From Sideroxydans sp. (GTDB lineage Bacteria > Pseudomonadota > Gammaproteobacteria > Burkholderiales > Gallionellaceae), in assembly GCA_028710605.1 (NCBI GenBank), contig JAQTTU010000004.1, forward strand, positions 163,885 through 227,884: a stretch of 64,000 nt of DNA, read 5' to 3'. Position 1 is the stretch's first letter; each line of letters opens with the position of its first letter. The notes below the pieces were generated by a model, which worked only from the letters and a program-made list of their open reading frames with translations, searched no databases and was not told the DNA's origin. This document shows, piece by piece, positions 53,802 through 61,909 of this stretch. Both the position numbers and the translations under genes were made by a program.

Positions 53802-54191
53802 CTATTTGTAGTGCTGCTTGAACTCGGGGCTTGGCTCGCGTTCCGAGTAAATGTACAGGGCGATTCCGTTTGGGTCTTGCACCGCAAAACCGCGATCTCC
53901 CCATGCGTGGTCTTCGAGCGGCATGATGGTAGCCAGCCCCGATGAAACGAGCAATTGATGTTCCGCATCAACATCGGCAACACAGAAGTTGTAGGTCAGT
54001 CCGACAGGGTTGCACGGCGGCTGATTGGGCTGCGGAGCCATGAACTGCATGGACGCACCTTTCCCGAATTCGAGGTTGACGTACCAGCCGCAATCGAAGG
54101 TGATCTTTGCGCCAAAATGTTTGACATAAAAATCGCGCGACGCTTCAACTTTGGTGGTTGTAATGCAGGGAGATAATGAGTTTGGTTTCAT
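53802..54191 (-). CDS. VOC-superfamily (glyoxalase/bleomycin-resistance-like) protein
   Basis: This 129-residue VOC-fold protein begins LSPCITTTKVEASRDFYVKHFGAKITFDCGWYVNLEF and ends DHAWGDRGFAVQDPNGIALYIYSE, the two beta-alpha-beta units of the fold. The metal-ligand positions are not all present, so a binding rather than enzymatic role is possible. It is co-oriented with the DUF1801, EthD-like and ABM-like genes. GAGG precedes the ATG. Confidence 0.85.
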   Translation of the reverse strand: MKPNSLSPCITTTKVEASRDFYVKHFGAKITFDCGWYVNLEFGKGASMQFMAPQPNQPPCNPVGLTYNFCVADVDAEHQLLVSSGLATIMPLEDHAWGDRGFAVQDPNGIALYIYSEREPSPEFKQHYK

Positions 54192-54203
54192 AGTGTCTTC
54201 CTC

Positions 54204-54530
54204 TCAAGTGGCATATTGATTGATAGCGACCTCGCTCACCTGAATAACGCTCTCGATGTCGGTGTAGTTCGGCATGTCGCCTTTCAACTCGGCGGCATGC
54301 GGCATGAACGCCGCCATGAAGTCGTCGGCAGTATCGAACAGGTAGTGGCATAGCGCAACAAAGGGCGGTGCAGAACCGGGCGCTGCGCCGCCCAGCCCGC
54401 GTTCCACCGACACGCCGCGATAGCCCTTGCCTGCACTCAGCAGTTGGATCGAGCGCGGCATGTGGGTGTTGAGGTAATAGTCCATGTCGAACCTGCCCGT
54501 GTTGGGATAGAGGATGCTGATCTTGACCAT
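54204..54530 (-). CDS. EthD-family dimeric alpha-beta barrel protein
   Basis: This 108-residue protein has the EthD start VKISILYPNTGRFDMDYYLNTHMPRSIQLLS and the later FVALCHYLFDTADDFMAAFMPHAAEL. EthD-like proteins are small ferredoxin-like-fold dimers of poorly known function in catabolism. It lies 5 bp after the ABM-like gene, so the two probably form an operon. Confidence 0.85.
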   Translation of the reverse strand: MVKISILYPNTGRFDMDYYLNTHMPRSIQLLSAGKGYRGVSVERGLGGAAPGSAPPFVALCHYLFDTADDFMAAFMPHAAELKGDMPNYTDIESVIQVSEVAINQYAT

Positions 54531-54535
54531 GGCGC

Positions 54536-54838
54536 TTAACCGCGTTGCATCACATGCGCTTTGCTGTGGCTGACCACCACGCTGCCGATCTCGATCAGCG
54601 GTTCGCAGTGCGGCCCCATCTCCTCGCCGAATTTCGCGCCGGAGGCTTGCGCCGCTTGCAGACTTTCCCAGTACACCATGTCAATCCATTCGCCGTCGTC
54701 GGTCTCGGACAGGCTGCGGAAGCGGAAGCCGGGTTGCACCTTGATCCAGTCGTTGATCTTCTCGTTGGCCTTGAGCCAGTCGGCGGCGGTCTTGTCTTTC
54801 TTCAAACGGAAACGCACCAGTTCTATCGTGTCGGACAT
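54536..54838 (-). CDS. Small dimeric alpha/beta-barrel (ABM-like) protein
   Basis: This 100-residue protein (MSDTIELVRFRLKKDKTAADWLKAN...PGFRFRSLSETDDGEWIDMVYWESLQAAQASGAKF) has the pattern of an antibiotic-biosynthesis-monooxygenase-type ferredoxin-like fold. The ATG at 54838 follows GGAG; the frame is open a little further upstream. It leads the EthD-VOC-DUF1801 group. Enzymatic activity is unknown. Confidence 0.7.
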   Translation of the reverse strand: MSDTIELVRFRLKKDKTAADWLKANEKINDWIKVQPGFRFRSLSETDDGEWIDMVYWESLQAAQASGAKFGEEMGPHCEPLIEIGSVVVSHSKAHVMQRG

Positions 54839-54894
54839 GTTTTTCTCCTTGTTGTCGCGCCGGGACATCCGGCAAGGAGAATGCTACGCACCTG

Positions 54895-54990
54895 CTGCTG
54901 ACAGCGTGATGTCAGCAGACTAAACCCAATGTAGGGGCGAATTCATTCGCCCGCTTTGCGTTGGGTTGGGCGAATGAATTCGCCCCTACA
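54895..54990. repeat. R9 hairpin plus R3 palindrome
   Basis: At 54895-54918 a hairpin is formed by CTGCTGACA and TGTCAGCAG; a near-identical copy lies at 56799-56822. At 54930-54990 an R3 element has ends TGTAGGGGCGAATTCATTCG and CGAATGAATTCGCCCCTACA. Confidence 0.8.
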
Positions 54991-55015
54991 TTTACTTCAC
55001 GGTTCGGCAGAACGT

Positions 55016-55288
55016 TCAGGCTTGGCTGATTTTGCATTCATTCTCGACATCTTCCAACGCCAGCAGCAAACTCAGCCGGTCATGCTTCGCCACTTCCTGC
55101 CAATGCCGCCCGGATAGCGCGCCTTCAATCGCCCACAGCAAATTGAGGCTGACATTTGATGTGCGTTTAACCTGCACGAAAGCGCGCACCGCGCCCAGTT
55201 CGCGCAGTTGTTCCAGTGTGAGGATGCCCGCTTGCGCCAGCATCTGCTGCGACTTGGGACCAAAGTTGGGGAGGTCGGCGAGGTTCAT
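55016..55288 (-). CDS. TfoX C-terminal domain protein
   Basis: The 90 residues show the TfoX-C pattern LADLPNFGPKSQQMLAQAGILTLEQLRELGAVRAFVQVKR followed by LNLLWAIEGALSGRHWQEV, a helix-hairpin-helix-type domain. In some bacteria it is fused to the N-terminal TfoX domain, which here is a separate gene at 53079-53408. It ends up just downstream of the tag gene on the same strand. Role unknown. Confidence 0.85.
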   Translation of the reverse strand: MNLADLPNFGPKSQQMLAQAGILTLEQLRELGAVRAFVQVKRTSNVSLNLLWAIEGALSGRHWQEVAKHDRLSLLLALEDVENECKISQA

Positions 55289-55303
55289 GGCAGTTGCGCA
55301 GCG

Positions 55304-55894
55304 TCAACGCATCGCAAGAATTTCCTTCCTGCGAAAACAATCTATCGCGTGGTCGTTCACCATGCCGGTGGCTTGCATGTGCGCGTAGCAGATGGTCGAG
55401 CCGACGAATTTGAAACCGCGCTGGCGCAGGTCACGGCTCATCGCATCCGATTCGGGGCTGGTCGCCCTGTAGTCCGCCGGCGTTCGGATCTCGTTCACGA
55501 TGGGTTTGCCTTCGACAAACTGCCAGATGTAGGCATCGAAGCTGCCGAATTGCTGCTGCACTTCCAGAAATTGTTGCGCGTTGTTGATCGCGGCCACAAC
55601 CTTGGCGCGGTTGCGAATAATTCCGGCATCGCCGAGAAGTTGCTCGATTTTTTGATCGCCATATCCGGCGATCTTTTGCGGGTCAAAACCGTCGAACAAT
55701 TTGCGATAGTTCTCGCGCTTGCGCAGCACGGTGTACCAGCTCAACCCGGCCTGCGCCGCTTCCAGCGTGAGGAACTCGAACAGAACCCGGTCGTCATGCA
55801 CGGGCACGCCCCATTCCTTGTCGTGGTAGTCGATGTAATCCGGTTTGCTGAGATCGACCCACGGACAACGGCAAACTTCTTTCGATATTTTCAT
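55304..55894 (-). CDS. tag: DNA-3-methyladenine glycosylase I
   Basis: This 196-residue Tag protein has CRCPWVDLSKPDYIDYHDKEWGVPVHDD, LFEFLTLEAAQAGLSWYTVLRKRENYRKLF and the C-terminal KFVGSTICYAHMQATGMVNDH. The zinc-binding Cys and His residues at both ends are present. It removes 3-methyladenine from DNA as the first step of base-excision repair. The ATG at 55894 follows GAGGGG; another ATG lies four codons upstream. Confidence 0.95.
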   Translation of the reverse strand: MKISKEVCRCPWVDLSKPDYIDYHDKEWGVPVHDDRVLFEFLTLEAAQAGLSWYTVLRKRENYRKLFDGFDPQKIAGYGDQKIEQLLGDAGIIRNRAKVVAAINNAQQFLEVQQQFGSFDAYIWQFVEGKPIVNEIRTPADYRATSPESDAMSRDLRQRGFKFVGSTICYAHMQATGMVNDHAIDCFRRKEILAMR

Positions 55895-55944
55895 GCTGCC
55901 CCTCACTTATTGATCCGGCAAGTGAAATCTGAAGTATGAGAATC

Positions 55945-56027
55945 AAACCCCCTCCAACTCCCCCTTATCAGGGGGAGAGCAGAGCCTGCTCCTCCCCTGA
56001 CAAGGGGAGGCTGGGAGGGGTTTGGGT
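55945..56027. repeat. Intergenic R5-type repeat
   Basis: The ends AAACCCCCTCCAACTCCCCC and GAGGCTGGGAGGGGTTTGG are inverted with inner hairpins CCCCCTTATCAGGGGG and CCCCTGACAAGGGG. It is the mirror-like relative of 40015-40140. Confidence 0.82.
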
Positions 56028-56064
56028 GTAATGGTCTTCCGAGTACAAACATAATTTGACCGGA

Positions 56065-56679
56065 TCAATAGCTCATCGGTTGGCGGATAACGGTTTTCCA
56101 CTTCGCTGGATCGGCTTTGCGGACATCGCTCAGATAAATTTCGTGGTGCTTTCCGCGCCGCTGATGCCCGTTCGCTTCGATGAAGTGATGCACCTTCTCG
56201 ATGTTCGGCGCTTCCTCGCTGAACGGGCCGATGTGCAGTATCTGCGCGCATGTTCCTTCATCGAATTTTTCAAAACGCAACTTGGAAAGCGCGGCGGGAT
56301 TTTTCTTTTTGCTCACATCGGCCACCGCCATTTCCACCATTTCGCGCGTCACAAATTCCGGCTGCGCGATCATCATCGTCCACAGCCACTGGCTTTTGTC
56401 GCCCGTGGCAAACGCATTCATATCGTCCGCCCACCACAACCCTTCCAGCGGCATCACGCCGTAGTCGATGGCCAGCGCGCTTTTCTTCACCGCGAACTTC
56501 AGCGTGTAGGCCACGGCATACAACGCCTCGATGGCCGCCGCATATTCCGGCGACGTATTCGGATCGCCCTTGCCGTCTATCATCAGAAAATTCAAGGGCG
56601 GCACTTCCACCCGAGAGACTTCTTTGGCGGAAGGCTGGTACAAAAGTTTGAGCTGTTTTTTAAGGTCGAGAATTTCCAT
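56065..56679 (-). CDS. GyrI-like small-molecule-binding domain protein
   Basis: The 204-residue protein has the pattern of a GyrI-like domain: VEVPPLNFLMIDGKGDPNTSPEYAAAIEALYAVAYTLKF, a middle YGVMPLEGLWWADDMNAF and a late CAQILHIGPFSEEAPNIEKVHHFIEANGH. Such domains bind small hydrophobic molecules and some hydrolyse esters. No DNA-binding domain is attached. It may help in tolerance to toxic compounds. Confidence 0.85.
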   Translation of the reverse strand: MEILDLKKQLKLLYQPSAKEVSRVEVPPLNFLMIDGKGDPNTSPEYAAAIEALYAVAYTLKFAVKKSALAIDYGVMPLEGLWWADDMNAFATGDKSQWLWTMMIAQPEFVTREMVEMAVADVSKKKNPAALSKLRFEKFDEGTCAQILHIGPFSEEAPNIEKVHHFIEANGHQRRGKHHEIYLSDVRKADPAKWKTVIRQPMSY

Positions 56680-56923
56680 GATTTCCTTTTCGGCTTAAAA
56701 CCAAACGTAGGTCGGGCTTCAGCCCGACAAGTCGGGTTGAAACCCGACCTACCAATGAACAATCCGTCCAATGGAATTATTTGCAGTATGCCCGCTACCT
56801 GCTGACAGCGTGGTGTCAGCAGCGTCGATTTCGCTTACCCGGAATGGCTGCAAGCCAACAAACACGCCGATCTCCATTCTTTGCATCATGCGGATCGCCT
56901 ATTGACGGGCATCTTCACGAGGT
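56680..56923. repeat. Gap filled by R2, R9 and inverted R1 repeats
   Basis: 56707-56752 is an R2 element (ends GTAGGTCGGGCTTCAGCCCG and GGGTTGAAACCCGACCTAC). 56799-56822 is an R9 hairpin. 56847-56916 is a full R1 copy in the reverse orientation (GCAAGCCAACAAACACGCCG ... GGATCGCCTATTGACGGGC). Confidence 0.8.
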
Positions 56924-58060
56924 TCAGGTTTTGAACTGCACCGCCAAGCCGATGAACGCGGCATAACGTGCGGCGGCCTCGTCAAAATCGCGGCGTTCGG
57001 CTTTGCTCAACGCGCTGAACGGCGAGGCGACAATCTCGACGGAATTTTTCTTGATGCTGCGTTTCCATGTACCCGCCACGCGCCCGTCAATGATGATGGT
57101 GGATGCGAACATGCCGTTGCCGCCGGGGCAGATTTTTTCCGCGTGTTCGGCAGCCAGCACGGCGCTTCTATCCTGATAACCCAGCAAGTATTCGTCGAAG
57201 CCCGGCAGCGCGAATGCGCCCGAAATTTTTTGCGGCACGCCAATGTCCGGCGGCATCCAGTAAGTCAGTTTGCCCAGCGTCACGCTTTCCAGTTGCGCCT
57301 TGATTTCCTCGAACCCGGCACGCGCCTCGCCCGCGCTCAGGCCCGACCACCAGATGAAATCCTTGATCGTGGCCGGACCGTGACTGGTGAAATAGCGCCG
57401 CGCCAATTCAGCCAACGCCTCGTCGCGCGTTTTGGTTTTGGCGGGTGCGACCCACTCTTCCAGCAGCGCGAAATTCTGTTCCTTGTCGTTGGTCGATGCC
57501 TGGCAGATCAGGCCGTGCAGCGCGCAATTCCACAGGATGTGATAACCGCGCTGGCCTGCCGTCGAAATGCCCGCGTCTTCCAGCGCGGCAAGCATTTCAT
57601 CGCGCGATTTGTGCAGGCCGCCTTGCAAGGTTTTGCCGAACACTTCGCGGCAGCGCGCGAGCGTTTTGTCGTCCAGTTCCAGCGCCTCGCGCCGGCGCAA
57701 ACTGCCGGAAATATTCTTCGGCGAAGTCAGCGCCAAAATCCAGCGCACATCCTCCGCCGCCACGAAATGCAACGTGCCGCGCATCGGCCAAGTGCGCACG
57801 ATTCTTCCCTCGTCGAACGCGCGAGAAATATAAAGATTGTCTTTCACGTTCGTCCCCTCTCCCGCCGGGAGAGGGTTAGGGTGAGGGTGAGGGTGAGGGA
57901 AACAGGCTTGCCCGTTAGCCAAGCGCAAACCGACAGACCACTTCGCGCCGGAATAATCCTGCCCCTGCATCCCACCCAGCCACGCGACCACTTGCTCCGG
58001 TTTTTCGAAGCGGGGAAAAGAAATGTGCTGGTTGTGCAAACGCAGTGCGGCGATATTCAT
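56924..58060 (-). CDS. Winged-helix AlkZ-like (HTH_42) DNA-binding protein with a translated repeat
   Basis: This 378-residue protein belongs to the winged helix family that includes AlkZ/AlkX DNA glycosylases: QVVAWLGGMQGQDYSGAKWSVGLRL (with a QxQ pattern), TWPMRGTLHFVAAEDVRWIL, ARRYFTSHGPATIKDFIWWSGL and GFDEYLLGYQDRSAVL. It may unhook damaged or cross-linked bases from DNA; activity is unproven. About residues 54-70 (PHPHPHPNPLPAGEGT) are encoded by a G/C-biased repeat at 57855-57899 read in frame. It lies on the same strand as the GyrI-like and tag genes. Confidence 0.82.
   Translation of the reverse strand: MNIAALRLHNQHISFPRFEKPEQVVAWLGGMQGQDYSGAKWSVGLRLANGQACFPHPHPHPNPLPAGEGTNVKDNLYISRAFDEGRIVRTWPMRGTLHFVAAEDVRWILALTSPKNISGSLRRREALELDDKTLARCREVFGKTLQGGLHKSRDEMLAALEDAGISTAGQRGYHILWNCALHGLICQASTNDKEQNFALLEEWVAPAKTKTRDEALAELARRYFTSHGPATIKDFIWWSGLSAGEARAGFEEIKAQLESVTLGKLTYWMPPDIGVPQKISGAFALPGFDEYLLGYQDRSAVLAAEHAEKICPGGNGMFASTIIIDGRVAGTWKRSIKKNSVEIVASPFSALSKAERRDFDEAAARYAAFIGLAVQFKT
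57855..57899. repeat. R5-variant repeat inside the winged-helix gene
   Basis: CCCTCTCCCGCCGGGAGAGG forms a palindrome followed by GTGAGGGTGAGGG-type tandem triplets. The same element occurs between genes at 58395-58430 and 50937-51050. Here it is translated in frame into a Pro/His-rich insert. Confidence 0.82.
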
Positions 58061-58140
58061 TTGACCTCCTCATCTCTTCGGACGAACGCATTTTACGACG
58101 GCCATCAAAATATATTTTAGGGACTAAAATTATTGCCGAC

Positions 58141-58430
58141 CTGCCCGCAAAGGCGCGTCAATAGGCGATCCGCGCTATGCGATGCTTGCAGATGCCCGAA
58201 TCTATTGGCCTGCGGGAAAGTCTGGTTTTTAAAAAAGCAAATTTTCGCTTTAACCGCCGTCCGCATTGACACACATCAAGCCAGCCCATAAAGTCCGCCA
58301 CTCGCGCAACCGCCGCAAAAAACGCATCGCAACGCACGATGCCGACCCGGCGGATCATCAGCACAGGAGGCTGGCGCAAACCCATCGCTTCGACTCCCTC
58401 TCCCGCCGGGAGAGGGTTGGGGTGAGGGTG
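58141..58430. repeat. R1 copy and R5-variant in the gap upstream of the CRISPR locus
   Basis: 58141-58220 is a full R1 element (CTGCCCGCAAAGGCGCGTC ... TATTGGCCTGCGGG). 58395-58430 is an R5-variant palindrome (CCCTCTCCCGCCGGGAGAGG). Between them (about 58221-58394) I see no gene or structure. From 58431 to 58560 nothing is recognised either. Confidence 0.75.
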
Positions 58431-58562
58431 AATTTCCCGCACGCAGCGGGATTGTTATTCAGGGGATAACAGTGCTGGCCTCCGTTCAACGCAACACCGT
58501 CGTATTTGAACAAATGACAATTTGCATTCAGTCGCAAATTCGTCCGTTTGCGCCGTTCGCAC

Positions 58563-58654
58563 ACCAAAAGCAAAGAGCCGCATATAGCGGCTCTTTCATT
58601 TGGTGCATCTTTCAGCTTGTTAGCGTTCAGAGCGCAAATCCCAATCTACTGGTG
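58563..58654 (-). ncRNA. tracrRNA of the type II-C CRISPR system
   Basis: On the minus strand an anti-repeat at 58627-58650 pairs along 24 bases with the reverse complement of the CRISPR repeat, with 22 Watson-Crick pairs and two G-U wobbles. It is followed by a stretch with CTGAAAGATGCACC, similar to the CUGAAAAGAUGUGCC part of the Neisseria tracrRNA, and by a strong hairpin (AAAGAGCCGC/GCGGCTCTTT, 58572-58596, extended by CACCAAA/TTTGGTG) with a short T run. The predicted RNA is about 90 nt and divergent from cas9. Function follows from pairing and position. Confidence 0.85.
58572..58596 (-). terminator. Intrinsic terminator of the tracrRNA
   Basis: A perfect 10-bp stem AAAGAGCCGC (58572-58581) and GCGGCTCTTT (58587-58596) with a five-base loop. 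On the minus strand it is followed after two bases by TTTT. It forms the 3' end of the tracrRNA. Confidence 0.7.
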
Positions 58655-58660
58655 GAGCGC

Positions 58661-58689
58661 ATCTTAAAGAGCGGCAGGTTTACCGTCAA
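58661..58689 (-). promoter_or_regulatory. Promoter of the tracrRNA
   Basis: On the minus strand TTGACG (58684-58689) and TAAGAT (58661-58666) are separated by exactly 17 bp. The predicted start near 58654 lies just before the anti-repeat, which supports both calls. Confidence 0.7.
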
Positions 58690-58739
58690 CATGAATTACC
58701 GAAAACATGGCTTCACCTATTAACCAAAGGAAGAAAAAT

Positions 58740-61700
58740 ATGCTGCCGAAAATGCGCTACCGTCTTGCACTCGATCTCGGATCAACCTCACTCGGCTGGG
58801 CGATGTTGCGCCTCAATGCCGACAACGAACCCTGCGCCGTCATCAAGGCCGGTGTGCGCATTTTTTCGGATGGTCGCAACCCGAAGGATGGTTCATCGTT
58901 GGCGGTCACTCGTCGAGAAGCTCGCGCCATGCGCCGCCGCCGCGACCGTCTGTTGAAGCGCAAATTTCGCATGGTTCGCACCCTCGTCGAATACGGCTTC
59001 TTTCCAGCCGATGAAATGCAGCGCAAGCAACTGGAAACGCTGAACCCCTACACGCTGCGCGCAAAGGGGCTGGATGAACCACTTACGCCCACCGAATTTG
59101 GCCGCGCGCTGTTTCACATCAACCAGCGGCGCGGATTTAAGAGTAACCGCAAGACCGACAAGAAAGATAACGACAGCGGCGCGTTGAAAACCGCCATCAA
59201 GAAACTGCAAGAAACCCTTGCTGCCGAAAACTGCCGCACCGTTGGGGAATGGCTCAACAAACGCCTGACAGACACATCAAAGCCGCAGAAAGAACGCACA
59301 GTGCGCGCCCGCTACCATCAGGACAAAATCGTCAAGGACGACGGCAAATCAAAAATCAACAAGTATTACGACCTGTACATTGATCGCGCCATGATCGAAC
59401 ACGAGTTCGATGCAATATGGAAAAAGCAGAGCGAACTGAATCCGTCGTTGTTCAACGATAAGGCGCGTGACGATCTGAAAGATGTATTGCTGCACCAGCG
59501 CCCGCTCAAACCCGTCAAGGCCGGGCGCTGCACCTTCATGCCGGAAGAAGAACGCGCCCCGCTCGCCTTACCCAGCACACAACGTTTCCGCATGTATCAG
59601 GAAGTGAACAACCTGCGCCTCTTGCGTGAAGGACTGAAGGAAGATGCGCTCACCTTGCAACAGCGCGACGACTTGATTGCAGCATTGGAAGCCAAGAACA
59701 AACTGACTTTCACGCAGATCAAGAAATTGCTCGGCCTGGGCGGCATCGTGCAGTTCAATCTCGAAGATCCAAAACGCACAGAATTAAAAGGCAATGCGAC
59801 AAGCGCGAAACTAAGCGAGAAACTACACTTCGGCGATGCATGGTTCAAATTCGATGAAGCCAAGCAAGATGCCATCGTGATGCAGTTGGTCAAAGAAGAA
59901 AGTGAAGAAAAACTGTTGCGCTGGCTACAAGCGGAAACAGGCGTTGACGAGCGACGCGCACAGGTTATCGCCAATGTCGGCTTGCCTGAAGGTTACGGCA
60001 GCCTGTGCGAAAAAGCCTTGGCGCGCATCCTGCCTGAGTTGCGACGGGATGTGGTGACATATAACAAAGCGGTGCAAGCGGCGGGCTTCGACCATCACAG
60101 CCATTTTTATGATGGTGAGATTTTGTTGGAGTTGCCATATTACGGACAACCGTTGCAGCGCCATGTCGGCTTCGGCAGCGGCAAGCCGGAAGATGTCCCG
60201 GAAAAACGCTACGGCAAGATCGCCAATCCCACTGTGCATATTGGCTTAAACCAAGTGCGTCTGGTAGTGAATGCGCTCATCAAACGCTACGGACACCCCA
60301 GTGAAATCATCGTGGAGCTGGCGCGCGATCTCAAGCAAAGCAAAGAGCAGCGTAAGGAAGAACACGAGCGCCAAGCAGAAAACCAGAAACGCAATACCCG
60401 CATGCGTGCCGACATCGCCAGCACACTAAAAATCAGCGAAGAACGTGTCTCACGTGACGACATTGAGAAAATGATTTTGTGGGAAGAGTTGAGCCACAAC
60501 GTGGCGGATCGCCGTTGTCCCTATTCCGGTGTGCAAATCAGCATGGCGATGCTGTTGAGTGATGAAGTAGAGATCGAACATATTCTGCCATTCTCACAAA
60601 CGCTGGACGACAGCCTCAACAACAAAACCGTGGCGATGCGCCAGGCCAATCGCATCAAGAGCAACCGCACGCCGTGGGAGGCTCGCCACGACTTTGCGGC
60701 ACAAGGCTGGAAGTACGAAGACATGCTTGCCAGGGCGGAGCAAATGCCCAAGTCCAAGCGTTACCGTTTTGGAGAAGAAGGATACCAGCACTGGCTCAAG
60801 GACGATGCCGGATTCTTGCCGCGCGCCTTGAACGACACGCGCCACTTGAGCAAGGTCGCATTTGAATATCTCAAACTCATCTGCCCCGATACGCGCGTCA
60901 TTCCCGGTCGCATGACCGCCATGCTGCGCGCCAAGTTCGGCCTTAACGATGTGCTGGGCTTGCGCGGCGAAAAGAACCGCAACGACCACCGCCACCACGC
61001 TGTTGATGCTTGCGTGATCGGCGTGACCGACCAAGGCTTGCTGCAGCGCTTTGCCAAAGCCAGCGCCAGTGCGCGTGAGCAACAACTTAACCGTTTGGTG
61101 GAATCCATGCCTTTGCCTTGGGAAAATTACCGGGAGCATGTGCAAAGGGCAATTGAGAGGATATGGGTTAGCCATAAACCAGATCACAGCTTCGAGGGAT
61201 CAATGTTTAAAGAAACCAGTTATGGAATCCGCCCTGATGGTTCTATTGTCCAAAAAAGACGTGCTGAAGACGAAAAGGAAAGAACCGTTGATTACATCAT
61301 TCCAATTTCAGAGCCAAACCAAACTGCAAGACATGGACTAAACAACAGAGGCAAACCCCGCCCATATAAAGGCTATGCGCCTGACGGCAACTTCTGCATG
61401 GAAATTCTCAAGAAGCCAGATGGAACTTGGGTTCAGGAAGTTATCCCAAAATTCAAAGCCTACTCGTTAGCGAGAACATTGGGCTGGGAAAAAGAAGACC
61501 CTCTAATTGTTTTAAAACAAATGAGCAACGTGAAGCTGGCAGCAAACGAAGCAACTGCTGATGCAGAACTCATTACAAAACTTATGGCTGGCGATACGGT
61601 GCGAATTAATTTCAAAGGCAAAGACAGAATGCTTCAAGTAGTCAAAATGAGCGTTGAAGGTGGCGCAACATTTACTGAACTAAATGAAGCAAATATTAGC

Positions 61701-61904
61701 GGTCGGTATGAAGCAAGAAGAAAAGCCAGGCTGAAAATAAAAGCAGGTCAAGAAAAGAGCGCACTGACAGCAGAAGAGCAGCGCGCACTTGAAGATGAAT
61801 TTGTACTTTCCCAAGTTGGGATTGAAGACCTGCGTCTTGGTAAAGCTCGCCGCATCACCATCTCCCCCATCGGCGAAATGCGCGATCCCGGGTTCAAGGA
61901 GTAA
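58740..61904 (+). CDS. cas9: Cas9 endonuclease, type II-C
   Basis: The 1054-residue size and the absence of csn2 and cas4 indicate subtype II-C. RuvC-I is RLALDLGSTSLGWAML (catalytic D12); an Arg-rich bridge helix TRREARAMRRRRDRLLKRKF follows at about 60-80; RuvC-II is EIIVELARDL near 521-530; the HNH domain has CPYSGVQIS and EVEIEHILPFSQTLDDS near 593-622 with its His; RuvC-III is DHRHHAVDA near 748-756. All catalytic residues are present, so it should cut double-stranded DNA guided by crRNA:tracrRNA. ATG 58740 follows AAGGAAG; a further ATG 11 codons upstream lacks a site. cas1 starts 5 bp later. Confidence 0.97.
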   Translation: MLPKMRYRLALDLGSTSLGWAMLRLNADNEPCAVIKAGVRIFSDGRNPKDGSSLAVTRREARAMRRRRDRLLKRKFRMVRTLVEYGFFPADEMQRKQLETLNPYTLRAKGLDEPLTPTEFGRALFHINQRRGFKSNRKTDKKDNDSGALKTAIKKLQETLAAENCRTVGEWLNKRLTDTSKPQKERTVRARYHQDKIVKDDGKSKINKYYDLYIDRAMIEHEFDAIWKKQSELNPSLFNDKARDDLKDVLLHQRPLKPVKAGRCTFMPEEERAPLALPSTQRFRMYQEVNNLRLLREGLKEDALTLQQRDDLIAALEAKNKLTFTQIKKLLGLGGIVQFNLEDPKRTELKGNATSAKLSEKLHFGDAWFKFDEAKQDAIVMQLVKEESEEKLLRWLQAETGVDERRAQVIANVGLPEGYGSLCEKALARILPELRRDVVTYNKAVQAAGFDHHSHFYDGEILLELPYYGQPLQRHVGFGSGKPEDVPEKRYGKIANPTVHIGLNQVRLVVNALIKRYGHPSEIIVELARDLKQSKEQRKEEHERQAENQKRNTRMRADIASTLKISEERVSRDDIEKMILWEELSHNVADRRCPYSGVQISMAMLLSDEVEIEHILPFSQTLDDSLNNKTVAMRQANRIKSNRTPWEARHDFAAQGWKYEDMLARAEQMPKSKRYRFGEEGYQHWLKDDAGFLPRALNDTRHLSKVAFEYLKLICPDTRVIPGRMTAMLRAKFGLNDVLGLRGEKNRNDHRHHAVDACVIGVTDQGLLQRFAKASASAREQQLNRLVESMPLPWENYREHVQRAIERIWVSHKPDHSFEGSMFKETSYGIRPDGSIVQKRRAEDEKERTVDYIIPISEPNQTARHGLNNRGKPRPYKGYAPDGNFCMEILKKPDGTWVQEVIPKFKAYSLARTLGWEKEDPLIVLKQMSNVKLAANEATADAELITKLMAGDTVRINFKGKDRMLQVVKMSVEGGATFTELNEANISGRYEARRKARLKIKAGQEKSALTAEEQRALEDEFVLSQVGIEDLRLGKARRITISPIGEMRDPGFKE

Positions 61905-61909
61905 ACGCG

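Noticed and set aside
53432..53983. The longer 183-residue start for the DUF1801 gene
   Set aside because: The extra N-terminus overlaps the VOC gene and has no similarity; the ATG at 53791 has a GGAG site and begins the conserved domain.
58600..58680. Plus-strand tracrRNA with plus-strand crRNAs
   Set aside because: In that orientation the two variant anti-repeat positions become A-C mismatches, and no terminator follows on the plus strand; the minus orientation gives G-U pairs, a promoter and a terminator.
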